A stretch of DNA of 64,000 bases, from NCBI RefSeq assembly GCF_019042245.1, contig NZ_JAHQCX010000015.1, positions 62,001 through 126,000 of the forward strand, read 5' to 3'. Positions 52,835 through 61,007 of this stretch are shown here, piece by piece. Each line of letters begins with the position of its first letter. The first letter of the stretch is position 1. This DNA is from Diplocloster modestus (GTDB lineage: Bacteria > Bacillota > Clostridia > Lachnospirales > Lachnospiraceae). The notes beneath the pieces were generated by a model. That model worked only from the letters and a program-made list of their open reading frames with translations, was not told where the DNA came from and ran no database searches. The position numbers and the translations under genes are program-made.

Positions 52835-53854
52835 CTAATTATTATCCAAAACTTTGATATTTCCGCTGGTAGATTCCAGGGTAATAACCAGATCTGAGGT
52901 ACCGTTGCGCGTGCCCGATGCTTTGTTTCCTTTTTTATTATATTGCAGCTGGTCATCAAAAAAGGTTTTGATATCTCCGCTTGTGGTGGCAGCATCCAAA
53001 GTAAAGGCTGTATCTTGGGGCATCTGGAGCTTAACATTCCCGCTTGTGGACTCAGCATCAATGTTTGTAGTAATTTCGTCAAACTGGAGCGAGACATTCC
53101 CGGAAGCTGTTTCAAATTCGCCTCCTCCGACTGCTCCCATGACCTTGATATCGCCGCTGGCACAGCCTAATTCTAAGATACCCTGGGCATTTTCCAATTT
53201 AATATTTCCGGATGCCGTATCGGCTTCGGTGTCTCCTGTGCCGCCCAGGACGGTAATATTTCCGCTGGCGGTGGACAAATCTCTGCTGCCTTCCGCCAGA
53301 TTCAAACTGATATTACCGCTTGCGGTTCCCGCATGAATGGATGAAGCATGTATTTCATTCATACGGATGTCCCCGCTGGCCGTGTCTGCCAAGAACACGG
53401 ACAGACTCAGCACTTCATCCGATTTTATATTGCCGCTGGCGGTGGATACCTTTACGCTGCCCGCGTAGGATTTTGGCAGATAGATTTCCTCCCGGCAATT
53501 TTTTGTTCCGAAATTAAACAGGGAAAAATATTTCTTCTTCCCCTCGATCACCACTTTTCCGTCTTTTTCATATCCCGTGGAAAAATCCTGTTCTTTGGGT
53601 TTGAAACTCATATATTCTTTGAGCACCAGTTCCTGCGTATCTCCGATATAAAACACCACATCCTCCGAGAGATATTTTATGGTTATTTCCTCTGCCTGGC
53701 TCACATCAAAAGTCAGTGTATTCTCCAGGTTCATACTGCCTCCCAGATTCCCATAACTCATGCCGCCGTTGCCGATTATATAAAACATGATGCCCAGCGC
53801 CGCCACAAAAAGTACGGCAAAGCAGACGACCAGGCCTTTCATCATTTTCTTCAT
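52835..53854 (-). CDS. DUF4097 beta-repeat membrane-anchored protein
   Basis: This protein of about 339 residues has one N-terminal membrane segment (GLVVCFAVLFVAALGIMFYI). Ten repeats of the form (A/S)SG(N/D)(I/V), spaced about 20 residues, run from residue ~140 to the C-terminus, e.g. TASGNIKSD, TASGDIRMN and TSGNIKVLD. Such repeats fold as a parallel beta-helix-like stack (DUF4097 family). It probably lies outside the membrane. GGAGG lies 5 nt before the ATG at 53854. It is third in a PadR-HAAS-DUF4097 run, a common envelope-stress type of module (known co-occurrence, function unproven). Confidence 0.85.
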   Translation of the reverse strand: MKKMMKGLVVCFAVLFVAALGIMFYIIGNGGMSYGNLGGSMNLENTLTFDVSQAEEITIKYLSEDVVFYIGDTQELVLKEYMSFKPKEQDFSTGYEKDGKVVIEGKKKYFSLFNFGTKNCREEIYLPKSYAGSVKVSTASGNIKSDEVLSLSVFLADTASGDIRMNEIHASSIHAGTASGNISLNLAEGSRDLSTASGNITVLGGTGDTEADTASGNIKLENAQGILELGCASGDIKVMGAVGGGEFETASGNVSLQFDEITTNIDAESTSGNVKLQMPQDTAFTLDAATTSGDIKTFFDDQLQYNKKGNKASGTRNGTSDLVITLESTSGNIKVLDNN

Positions 53855-53962
53855 TATTTCCTCCATGCGTGATTTCTCGCACAAACTGGTTTCCCTTACA
53901 GGTATACCCGCATGCCGTTAGCTTCACGGCTTAAATATGGGAACATCCTACAGCTACTATAA

Positions 53963-54646
53963 TCAATCCTTCCATTCCCTCAGACGGAACATCAGTATAA
54001 TCACAGCCTGGGCGCACAGGGCTGCCAGGAAAATAATCCAGGTGGCATACCAGGCAAAAGTCAGGAAGCTTATGAAAAAGTAGAGTACCAGGGTCAGTGT
54101 CCAAAGCACGGCGCTGGCCGCGTTCCGGACCGATTTGTTCCGCTTTGAATTGAACTGCCATTCTTTAAAATCTTCCACTATGGTGTCTTCCCTCTTTTGA
54201 TAAGGGCCGTAAAGGCTGCTGCTGTAGACCAGCATACAGGTGGGAACGATATCGATAATGATCATCAGCATAAAACCAATCAGCGATAAATCCGCATTGA
54301 TAGGTATCATAGAATCAATTACCGTAAACAGAAGCAGGACCACAAAGGATAGTATGTATAATCCAGTAGCTGCGGTCTTAATCACCGCCATCTTTTTTCT
54401 CAATTCATTCCTAGTCTCCATATCCATTCCTACCTCCTCATTCAGCGAATCAAACAGCTCATCCACATTTCCAATCGAACTCACTACCATATCATAGGCG
54501 TCTTCCGCGGAAGTCCCTGCGTGGATCAGATCTTCATAGCGATCCTGCGAGTTTGACAACAGTTCCTCTTTTAATTCCAGGGCTTTCCTGGTTCTTGGCG
54601 CTTTTTTGAAAACTTCGTCCAGATAGTTTTTCAAATTCTCGTTCAT
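53963..54646 (-). CDS. HAAS-domain (DUF1700-like) membrane protein
   Basis: This protein of about 227 residues has a soluble N-terminal helical HAAS domain (residues 1-75: YLDEVFKKAPRTRKALELKE, SIGNVDELFDSL). Four hydrophobic segments follow. HAAS proteins are regularly encoded right after PadR regulators and are thought to interact with them. The ATG at 54646 lies 8 nt after GGAGG; the earlier ATG at 54661 contains that site and is rejected. It starts 15 nt after the padR stop. Confidence 0.82.
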   Translation of the reverse strand: MNENLKNYLDEVFKKAPRTRKALELKEELLSNSQDRYEDLIHAGTSAEDAYDMVVSSIGNVDELFDSLNEEVGMDMETRNELRKKMAVIKTAATGLYILSFVVLLLFTVIDSMIPINADLSLIGFMLMIIIDIVPTCMLVYSSSLYGPYQKREDTIVEDFKEWQFNSKRNKSVRNAASAVLWTLTLVLYFFISFLTFAWYATWIIFLAALCAQAVIILMFRLREWKD

Positions 54647-54661
54647 GTTGATATCCTCCAT

Positions 54662-54985
54662 TTATTGCAGCAATTTGTCAATCATTGCTTTGGCACTCTC
54701 CCAGTCCCGCTTCTGCTCCTCGTAGGCCTTCCGGCCCTTATCCGTGATCGAATAGTACCTTCGCCTGGCTCCTGTCCCTTCGTTACCCCAGTAGGAAACG
54801 ATGTATTCCGCCTGCTCCAGTCTGCGGAACGCAGAATAAAGGGTGGCTTCTTTTAGTTCATAAGTATGATTCGTCGTTTCCATAATATCCTTGTTGATCT
54901 GGTATCCATAACTGTCCTGCTTGATCAGATGTGCCAAAATAATGGTTTCTGTGTGTCCACGGATTATATCCGATGTTATCGACAT
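54662..54985 (-). CDS. PadR-family transcriptional regulator
   Basis: This 107-residue protein has the PadR winged helix: ETIILAHLIKQDSYGYQINK, ATLYSAFRRLEQAEYI and GARRRYYSITDKG. Such proteins repress their own operon until a cue binds. AAAGGAGG precedes the ATG. Its promoter is nearly perfect and is flanked by an inverted repeat, consistent with autorepression of the three-gene run. Confidence 0.9.
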   Translation of the reverse strand: MSITSDIIRGHTETIILAHLIKQDSYGYQINKDIMETTNHTYELKEATLYSAFRRLEQAEYIVSYWGNEGTGARRRYYSITDKGRKAYEEQKRDWESAKAMIDKLLQ

Positions 54986-55007
54986 AGGCTGACCTCCTTT
55001 ATCTGAG

Positions 55008-55045
55008 ATACATTATATCTCTACATACCTCGTCTGTCAATGTAT
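55008..55045 (-). promoter_or_regulatory. Consensus promoter with PadR-like operator
   Basis: Read leftward, TTGACA (55035-55040), exactly 17 nt and TATAAT (55012-55017) match sigma-A consensus fully. ATACATT (55008-55014) and AATGTAT (55039-55045) form an inverted repeat overlapping both hexamers, and PadR sites are built on ATGT/ACAT halves (known). Repression of this strong promoter by PadR is likely. The rest of the gap to 55220 shows no convincing gene. Confidence 0.7.
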
Positions 55046-55228
55046 ATTATTTCATAAAGTATATTATCTATGTGAGGTATCACTGCAGACACGATATCCT
55101 GTCTGGATTCCATCAGTATTGTGATTTTATCTGTATTGTGTTTTTATCTGTCCACCAATACTGTCTTGTCCTCCGGTATCATTGTCTTAACAGCGTCTTT
55201 ATCCGCCACACACTTTCCCGTATGGAAT

Positions 55229-55256
55229 CTTAACCTGCCTGGCTTTAAAATATAAT
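55229..55256 (+). promoter_or_regulatory. Possible dapA promoter
   Basis: CTTAAC (55229-55234), 16 nt and a perfect TATAAT (55251-55256) lie 107 nt before dapA. The -35 is weak. Confidence 0.45.
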
Positions 55257-55362
55257 CATATCCGAAAAAGAGCACTTTCCTCGTATGAAATAAAAAGCAA
55301 TCACCATTAAACAAAGAAAGAACCGAACAGACTACAAACAGCACTGAACAAGGAGGATCCCT

Positions 55363-56355
55363 ATGCATCAAACCCTTTTCAAAGGATCAGGCGTTGCACT
55401 GGTCACACCCATGAATACTGATCATACAGTCCATTATGAATTACTGGAACAACTCATTGAAAATCAGATCAGCCGGCACACAGATGCCATTATCATCACA
55501 GGTACCACCGGGGAAGCTTCCACACTCTCCATCAAGGAGCAGACAGAAGTCATCCGATGTACCGTCTCCTGTGCCGCCCACCGTGTTCCAGTCATTGCAG
55601 GTGCAGGCTCCAACTGTACCGCTCACGCCATCGAATTGTCCCTGCTGGCCCAAAAAGCCGGTGCCGACGCCCTGCTCCAGGTGACCCCATACTATAACAA
55701 ATGTTCCCAGGCCGGTCTTGTCAGCCATTTTCACGCCATTGCCGCCACTACGGATCTGCCCATCCTTCTTTACAATATTCCTTCCAGAACCGGAGTCAAT
55801 ATCCTTCCTCAGACCTACCAGCAGCTCTGCGAAGCAGAGAATATCGTAGGCGTAAAAGAAGCCAGCGGAAACTTCTCCCAGATTGCCAAAATCGCTTCCA
55901 TCTGCGGCAGCCGGCTGGATATCTATTCCGGCAATGACGATCAAATCACCTCCGCACTCGCACTGGGCGCCAAAGGAGTCATATCCGTGCTGGCTAACAT
56001 CCTGCCCCAGGAGACACACGATATGTGCGAAAGCTTCTTCCAGGGCCATCCCGAAATCAGCGATGAACTCCAATTAAAATACCTGGAACTGATCGAAGCT
56101 TTATTTTACGATGTAAACCCCATTCCGGTAAAACAAGCCATGCGGTACATGGGCATTCCCGTCGGTCCCTGCCGCCTCCCTCTGTGTGAAATGGAACCCG
56201 TCATGGCTGAAAAGCTCTTAAAGGTGATGAAAAAATACCAGCTCACAGACCCGAAAGCCGAAACCGATTTTCACGGAAAAGCAAGTATCCTTCATGAAAA
56301 CGGCCGCTCTTCCACACATTTTGTAAGGAGGCATTTCCAATATGCAAATTCATAA
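55363..56355 (+). CDS. dapA: 4-hydroxy-tetrahydrodipicolinate synthase
   Basis: This 330-residue aldolase-fold enzyme has TGTTGEASTLS, Y138 in LLYNIPSRTGVN and the Schiff-base lysine K165 in VGVKEASGN. It condenses pyruvate with aspartate semialdehyde in lysine and cell-wall biosynthesis. The C-terminus runs about 35 residues past the usual end (roughly 290-295). The extension is charged and overlaps the next gene by 14 nt. AAGGAGG precedes the ATG. No other lysine genes are adjacent. Confidence 0.92.
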   Translation: MHQTLFKGSGVALVTPMNTDHTVHYELLEQLIENQISRHTDAIIITGTTGEASTLSIKEQTEVIRCTVSCAAHRVPVIAGAGSNCTAHAIELSLLAQKAGADALLQVTPYYNKCSQAGLVSHFHAIAATTDLPILLYNIPSRTGVNILPQTYQQLCEAENIVGVKEASGNFSQIAKIASICGSRLDIYSGNDDQITSALALGAKGVISVLANILPQETHDMCESFFQGHPEISDELQLKYLELIEALFYDVNPIPVKQAMRYMGIPVGPCRLPLCEMEPVMAEKLLKVMKKYQLTDPKAETDFHGKASILHENGRSSTHFVRRHFQYANS

Positions 56356-56683
56356 ATACGGCTATTCCGGCAACCCGGAAGTTTTGATTCTTCATAAAAA
56401 TACAGAACATGATTGGGATTGTGATAAAAATATGTTACAATGTATTCTGAAATATCACGTGACGATTGCCGCATTGGACAGCGGCGACGAACTACCGCTT
56501 CTGATCCGTTATCTGAAGCAATATGACAGCCGCCCCCTATATGCAATATGTGTATTCCACGATGAATGGGAAACGCTTTCCCGTTTATTTCGACGCCACA
56601 AGCTCAGCTATGAAAAACTGGTATACGAGAGCTCGTCCTGCGAACCGGGGACGCTGGTTCAGAAAACGTTAACAGCCATGTAA
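56342..56683 (+). CDS. Uncharacterised 113-residue protein between dapA and darA
   Basis: The family is not recognised. It has a strong AAGGAGG site 9 nt before the ATG and overlaps the dapA tail by 14 nt, so it is probably a real, coupled gene. The sequence looks like a small alpha/beta domain (PEVLILHKNTEHDW, ITIAALDSGDELP-like middle, IRYLKQYDSRPLYAICVF). It has several cysteines but no paired motif and no membrane segment. The c-di-AMP receptor gene follows 62 nt later. Confidence 0.6.
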   Translation: MQIHKYGYSGNPEVLILHKNTEHDWDCDKNMLQCILKYHVTIAALDSGDELPLLIRYLKQYDSRPLYAICVFHDEWETLSRLFRRHKLSYEKLVYESSSCEPGTLVQKTLTAM

Positions 56684-56745
56684 TTCCAACGACATATCGT
56701 GATATTCCATCCATGAATGAACTGGGCAGAAAGGAGGTCATCGGG

Positions 56746-57078
56746 TTGAAAATCGTATTCGCAATTATCCATTCGGACGACAGTGTAAATGTCACCGAGG
56801 AACTGACCCTGAATCACTTCAGCGTCACCAAGCTGGCCACCACAGGCGGCTTTATGCGCAAGGGAAACACAACTCTTATGATCGGAACCGAAGAAGAGCG
56901 GGTAGAGGAGGCTATCACCATCATTAAAACCGAATGCGGAAAACGCAAACAGGTCATGTACAACATACCGTACACGGAAAATGCTCCTCCCGGAAACTGT
57001 ACGGTCATCCCCGTCACGATAGACGTGGGCGGCGCGGTCATCTTCGTGGTGGACGTGGATCGGTATGAGAAGGTTTAG
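56746..57078 (+). CDS. darA: Cyclic-di-AMP receptor (DarA/PstA)
   Basis: This 110-residue PII-like protein has IIHSDDSVNVTEEL, the T-loop-like TKLATTGGFMRKGNTTLMIG and the C-terminal strand GGAVIFVVDVDRY, matching c-di-AMP receptors. It senses c-di-AMP, which in Firmicutes controls potassium and osmolyte balance; a potassium locus lies just beyond. The start is probably TTG at 56746, 8 nt from AAGGAGG, since that gives the usual family length. An ATG 11 codons earlier lies before the ribosome site. Confidence 0.92.
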   Translation: MKIVFAIIHSDDSVNVTEELTLNHFSVTKLATTGGFMRKGNTTLMIGTEEERVEEAITIIKTECGKRKQVMYNIPYTENAPPGNCTVIPVTIDVGGAVIFVVDVDRYEKV

Positions 57079-57130
57079 GGATTGAATTAGGACCCCGCCG
57101 GCTAATGTGTATCTGGCCTGAACCATAGCA

Positions 57131-57556
57131 GGGGCTGGCGGAGGGGCAGCGGGAGGTGCAGGGGCATGATTCTGCCGGGATGGCTGCGGTTGTTCGCAGG
57201 CCCCACGGCGGCTGTGCCCGGTTCCCGGTGGAAAATTGGACGGGCGCCCGGCATTGGGCGGCCGTGCAGCTGTTTAATAAAAACGGGGCAGTGGGGTCAG
57301 GATGCGGGGCGGTGTTCCACACCGACACGCAAGGGGCTCTGAGCCGAGAACATATCAAATGTTCTCAGCGAATGGCCCCGGTTCCTGACCCCGCTGTCCC
57401 GTTTTTATTTAGCAGCTGCCGGCGCAAGCCCACAGCCGAGCGCCCGTCCAATTTTCCGCCGGCAACCGGGTACAGCCGCCGTGGGGCCTGCGAACAACCG
57501 CAGCCATCCCGGCAGAATCATGCCCCTGCACCTCCCGCTGCCCCTCCGCCGGCCCC
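57131..57556. repeat. 426-bp long inverted repeat (imperfect palindrome)
   Basis: Arms 57131-57301 and 57384-57556 are inverted copies. They include a 79-bp stretch with no mismatch (57137-57215 against 57472-57550), and the rest matches with scattered changes. The central 82 nt contain another hairpin, GAGAACAT/ATGTTCTC (57346-57366). It fills the gap between convergent darA and kdpE (57079-57602) and is far richer in GC than the genes around it. Reading frames run through it because both arms lack stops, but they look non-coding. Confidence 0.9.
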
Positions 57557-57602
57557 GGACCATCCATCACCCCCGGCCCCCAACCAGAACTCATCAACAA
57601 CC

Positions 57603-58295
57603 TCACCGGTCCACGAAGCGGTACCCGACCCCCACTTCGGTCATGATATAACGGGGATGGTTGGTGTCTTTTTCGATTTTGCGGCGGATGTTGGCCATAA
57701 AGACACGCAGGGACTGGTGTTCCCCGAATTCACTGTAGCCCCAGATTTCGTTCTGGATATAGGTGTGGGTCAGAACTTTGCCGGCATTTTTGACTAGGAG
57801 GACCAGGATCTTGTATTCGATGGGGGTGAGGTGGATCTCCTCCTCGTCTATGAATACCTGACGCTTTTCGAAGTCGATCTTCAAGGCATCCAGGGTAAAG
57901 ATTTCGTCCGCGGTTTCTATGGGATAGGTGCTGCGCATGGCCACACGGATGCGGGCAAACAGTTCGTTGACACTGAAGGGCTTGGTCAGGTAGTCGTTGG
58001 CGCCCAGATCCAGGGCCTCGACCTTTTCTTTTTCCTGTCCCCTGGAGGAGATGACGATGATCGGGGTCTTGGAGGTCATGCGTACCTGCTTGATGACCTC
58101 GGTTCCGTCGATGTCGGGAAGGCCTAAGTCCAGGAGGATGAGATCCGGCTTGTTAGTCATGAACAGGGAGATGCCGTTCAATCCGTTCTCCGCTATATCG
58201 TAGGAATATCCGTTTGTCTTCATGGAGATTCCCAGGAAATTTAGTATACTTTTGTCATCTTCTATGATCAGTACCAGTCCTTTTGTATTTGTCAT
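57603..58295 (-). CDS. kdpE: KdpE-type response regulator
   Basis: This 230-residue OmpR-family regulator has phospho-acceptor D56 (LLDLGLPDIDG), K near 105 (DYLTKPFSV) and a C-terminal winged helix (HLTPIEYKILVLLVKNAG, VRVFMANIRRKIE-like). It activates kdp transcription when potassium is limiting. Its ATG lies a few bases after the kdpD stop. The 3' end runs directly into the long palindrome. Confidence 0.93.
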   Translation of the reverse strand: MTNTKGLVLIIEDDKSILNFLGISMKTNGYSYDIAENGLNGISLFMTNKPDLILLDLGLPDIDGTEVIKQVRMTSKTPIIVISSRGQEKEKVEALDLGANDYLTKPFSVNELFARIRVAMRSTYPIETADEIFTLDALKIDFEKRQVFIDEEEIHLTPIEYKILVLLVKNAGKVLTHTYIQNEIWGYSEFGEHQSLRVFMANIRRKIEKDTNHPRYIMTEVGVGYRFVDR

Positions 58296-58301
58296 CGGCC
58301 G

Positions 58302-61007
58302 TCAGTCCTCTCTTTTTGCCGGGAGCAGGAAGTATACTGTCGCCCCCTGGTCTTCATTGTTATATGCATGGATGCTTCCGTTGTGCGCCTGAATGATCGC
58401 TTTGCAGATGCTTAGTCCCAGTCCGGTTCCCCTTTTTCCGTCGGCAGTGGAAGCACCGGATGTGACAAAGCTGTCGAACATGGTATCCAGAATTTTTTCG
58501 TCGATACCGCTGCCGTTATCGGTAACCTCAAAGCGGGCGTTCTCTTTGCCCCTCTCATCTTCGGTCAGGAATACATGAATCCGGATCGTGCCGTCCTGGG
58601 CTGTATGCTTCATGGAGTTTTCCATCAGGTTCACCAGTACCTGTATGATCAGCTGGCCATCCATGGGAATGACCAGCAGTTCTTCCGGCAGGTCGATATC
58701 AAGCGTTCTGCTGCCCAGGCGCCGTTCCATCCTGGATACCGCTTCGCTGACGATATCTTCCACCACTTCATCTTCATGCTGGATACTCAAACGCCCGTCC
58801 TGTATCCTGGTCATATTTAACAGATTATTTACCAGATTGCTCATCCAGGTGGAATCATTTAGAATATCCCGCAGCAGGGATTCCCTGCTCTCCTGATCTA
58901 ATTTCTCGTAGCTCTCCAGCAGGAAACTGGCGCTTCCTGTGATGCCGGCAAGCGGGGTCCGAAGATCATGGGAAATGGAACGCAGCAGGTTGTTGCGCAG
59001 CTTTTCTTTCTCTGATTGTACCATAATTTCTTCTCTTTGTTGATTCAATATTACTTTTTCGATGGCAAAAGCCACTTCCGTCAGCATGGCCTTCATGACG
59101 TTTCTCTCAAAAGCCTCCAGCACCTCCCCATCCTTTAGTTCAATCCCTGCTACGGCAAATACCTGGCTGCCGTTTCGGATCGGGATATACATCGCTTTGC
59201 TGGAAGGCAGCGTATCCGTAGTCCTGCCGGCGGAATGGCGGTTTTTCAATACCCACAGAGCGGCTGCCTGCTCATATTCATTGTCCAGCAGTCTTTTCGC
59301 CTCCGCCTGTTCTTCCGGGCTTCCGAAGAATACCGGGCGGGAAAGGTTCCCGTCAAGGGCAGGATATAAGACTACGGCCTTGTGCAGCAATTCGGTTAGC
59401 TGCCGCGCCGTACCGCTGAATATTCCTTGGATATCCTGCTTTTTTTGCAGCATTTTACTGGTGTTGAACATAATCTCCGTCCGAACGGAAGTCTTGGTCG
59501 CCTGCATAGCCTGATTCTGCAGCTTTATGGCAAAAGAACTGATGATGAGCGAGACGACTAACATGACGAAAAACGTAAAGATATAGTTTTTATCATAAAA
59601 ACGGAACGTGTAGACCGGAATGGTAAAGAAGAAGTTGAATATTACCACGCTTAGGAAGGAAGCGATGACACCGTAAATCCTGCCCCTGGTTATGGCCGCC
59701 ACAATGAGTACGCCCAGCAGATAGATAGAAGTAATATTGGCTTCCGTCATACCGAACTTTTTCACCAGCAGGCCGGCCATGGTACAGGCCGCCAGAATGG
59801 CAGCTGTCCTGACACCATCTATCAGCTTCGGCCTTTTTATTCCGGAAAATTTTCTTTTGACCGCCCCGGCGGATATGTCCGGAATGATATAGATATCGAT
59901 CTCCGGTGCCAGCAGTGAGAGTTTTTCGATCAGATTCAGGTCTTTATTGAACCAGGTTTTCTTTCTGACACTCCTGCCGATTACGATCTTGGATACTCCG
60001 GCCTGTCTGGCGTATCCGGCGATCTGGTGGGCTATATCCTGGCCATAGGTGGTTGCTATGTTGGCCCCCAGCTGCTTGGCCAGCTTAATATTATTGTCCA
60101 GCGGGGCCTTCAGCTTCTTATTCTCCTGCTCGTATTCCATCGTCTCCACAAAAAGCCCGGTAAAGTTGCCATGAAAGGCCTGTGCCATCCTGGCCGCGGT
60201 CCGAATCACTTTCGCATTACTGGGAGACCCTGATATGCACACCAGGATATGTTCTCCCGCGTAGTATTCCTGTTTCTGGCTGATCTCTTTTTCCCGGATG
60301 ATATGTTTGGTAACCCGGTCTGCGCACCGCCGCAGCGCAATTTCACGCAGGGCAGTCAGGTTTTCGCTGGTAAAAAAGTTCGTGCAGGCCCGCTCCACCT
60401 TGGAGGTATCATAGATTTTCCCCTCCCTGAGCCGCTCCTGCAGTTCCTCCGGCTCGATGTCCACAAGCTCTACCTGGGTTGCCTCGTCGAAAATAAAATC
60501 AGGCACCCGCTCCTTGACGATCACATGGGTGATGGAGGTTACAATGTCGTTTAAGCTTTCCAAATGCTGTACATTCAAAGTGGTATATACATGTATACCC
60601 GCGTCCAGAAGTTCCTGAATATCCTGGTAGCGCTTCGGGTGTCTGGAGCCCGGCGCGTTGGTGTGGGCCAGCTCATCGACCAGAATCACCTGGGGTTTCC
60701 GTAGGAGCGCGGCATCCAGATCAAACTCCTTGAGCGTGATTCCTTTATATTCCACAGATCTGGGCGTCAGGGCTTTGAGACCTGCCGTCAGTTTCATGGT
60801 ACCCGGACGGGTATGGGGTTCTATATAACCGGATACCACGTCCACACCGGATCTGGCCAGGTCATGGGCAGCTTCCAGCATCGTATAGGTTTTTCCGGAT
60901 CCCGCTGCGTATCCAAAAAAAATCTTCAGCTTTCCATGATTTTCCTCCCGTTCCCGATCCTGTTCCTGTATCATTTTAAGAATCTGTTCCGGATTCCTCT
61001 TCTCCAT
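58302..61007 (-). CDS. kdpD: KdpD potassium sensor histidine kinase
   Basis: This 901-residue protein has an N-terminal KdpD domain with Walker A FFGYAAGSGKT (residues 30-40), a universal-stress-like domain (about 250-370), four membrane segments (about 400-500) and a GAF-like region. HisKA has H near 678 (SISHDLRTPLAG), followed by HATPase (DNGSGID, GTGLGLSIC). It senses low potassium and phosphorylates KdpE. In some Firmicutes the N-terminal part binds c-di-AMP, whose receptor DarA is encoded nearby. It overlaps trkH by 37 nt. Confidence 0.95.
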   Translation of the reverse strand: MEKRNPEQILKMIQEQDREREENHGKLKIFFGYAAGSGKTYTMLEAAHDLARSGVDVVSGYIEPHTRPGTMKLTAGLKALTPRSVEYKGITLKEFDLDAALLRKPQVILVDELAHTNAPGSRHPKRYQDIQELLDAGIHVYTTLNVQHLESLNDIVTSITHVIVKERVPDFIFDEATQVELVDIEPEELQERLREGKIYDTSKVERACTNFFTSENLTALREIALRRCADRVTKHIIREKEISQKQEYYAGEHILVCISGSPSNAKVIRTAARMAQAFHGNFTGLFVETMEYEQENKKLKAPLDNNIKLAKQLGANIATTYGQDIAHQIAGYARQAGVSKIVIGRSVRKKTWFNKDLNLIEKLSLLAPEIDIYIIPDISAGAVKRKFSGIKRPKLIDGVRTAAILAACTMAGLLVKKFGMTEANITSIYLLGVLIVAAITRGRIYGVIASFLSVVIFNFFFTIPVYTFRFYDKNYIFTFFVMLVVSLIISSFAIKLQNQAMQATKTSVRTEIMFNTSKMLQKKQDIQGIFSGTARQLTELLHKAVVLYPALDGNLSRPVFFGSPEEQAEAKRLLDNEYEQAAALWVLKNRHSAGRTTDTLPSSKAMYIPIRNGSQVFAVAGIELKDGEVLEAFERNVMKAMLTEVAFAIEKVILNQQREEIMVQSEKEKLRNNLLRSISHDLRTPLAGITGSASFLLESYEKLDQESRESLLRDILNDSTWMSNLVNNLLNMTRIQDGRLSIQHEDEVVEDIVSEAVSRMERRLGSRTLDIDLPEELLVIPMDGQLIIQVLVNLMENSMKHTAQDGTIRIHVFLTEDERGKENARFEVTDNGSGIDEKILDTMFDSFVTSGASTADGKRGTGLGLSICKAIIQAHNGSIHAYNNEDQGATVYFLLPAKRED

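Noticed and set aside
55144-55371. A 75-codon minus-strand frame upstream of dapA
   Set aside because: There is no ribosome site, the frame starts inside dapA and no family is recognised. Its tail looks protein-like but is too short to support.
57156-57797. A long open frame running through the 426-bp palindrome and into kdpE antisense
   Set aside because: It is proline-rich, reads across both inverted arms and overlaps kdpE on the other strand. It is open only because the GC-rich arms lack stops.
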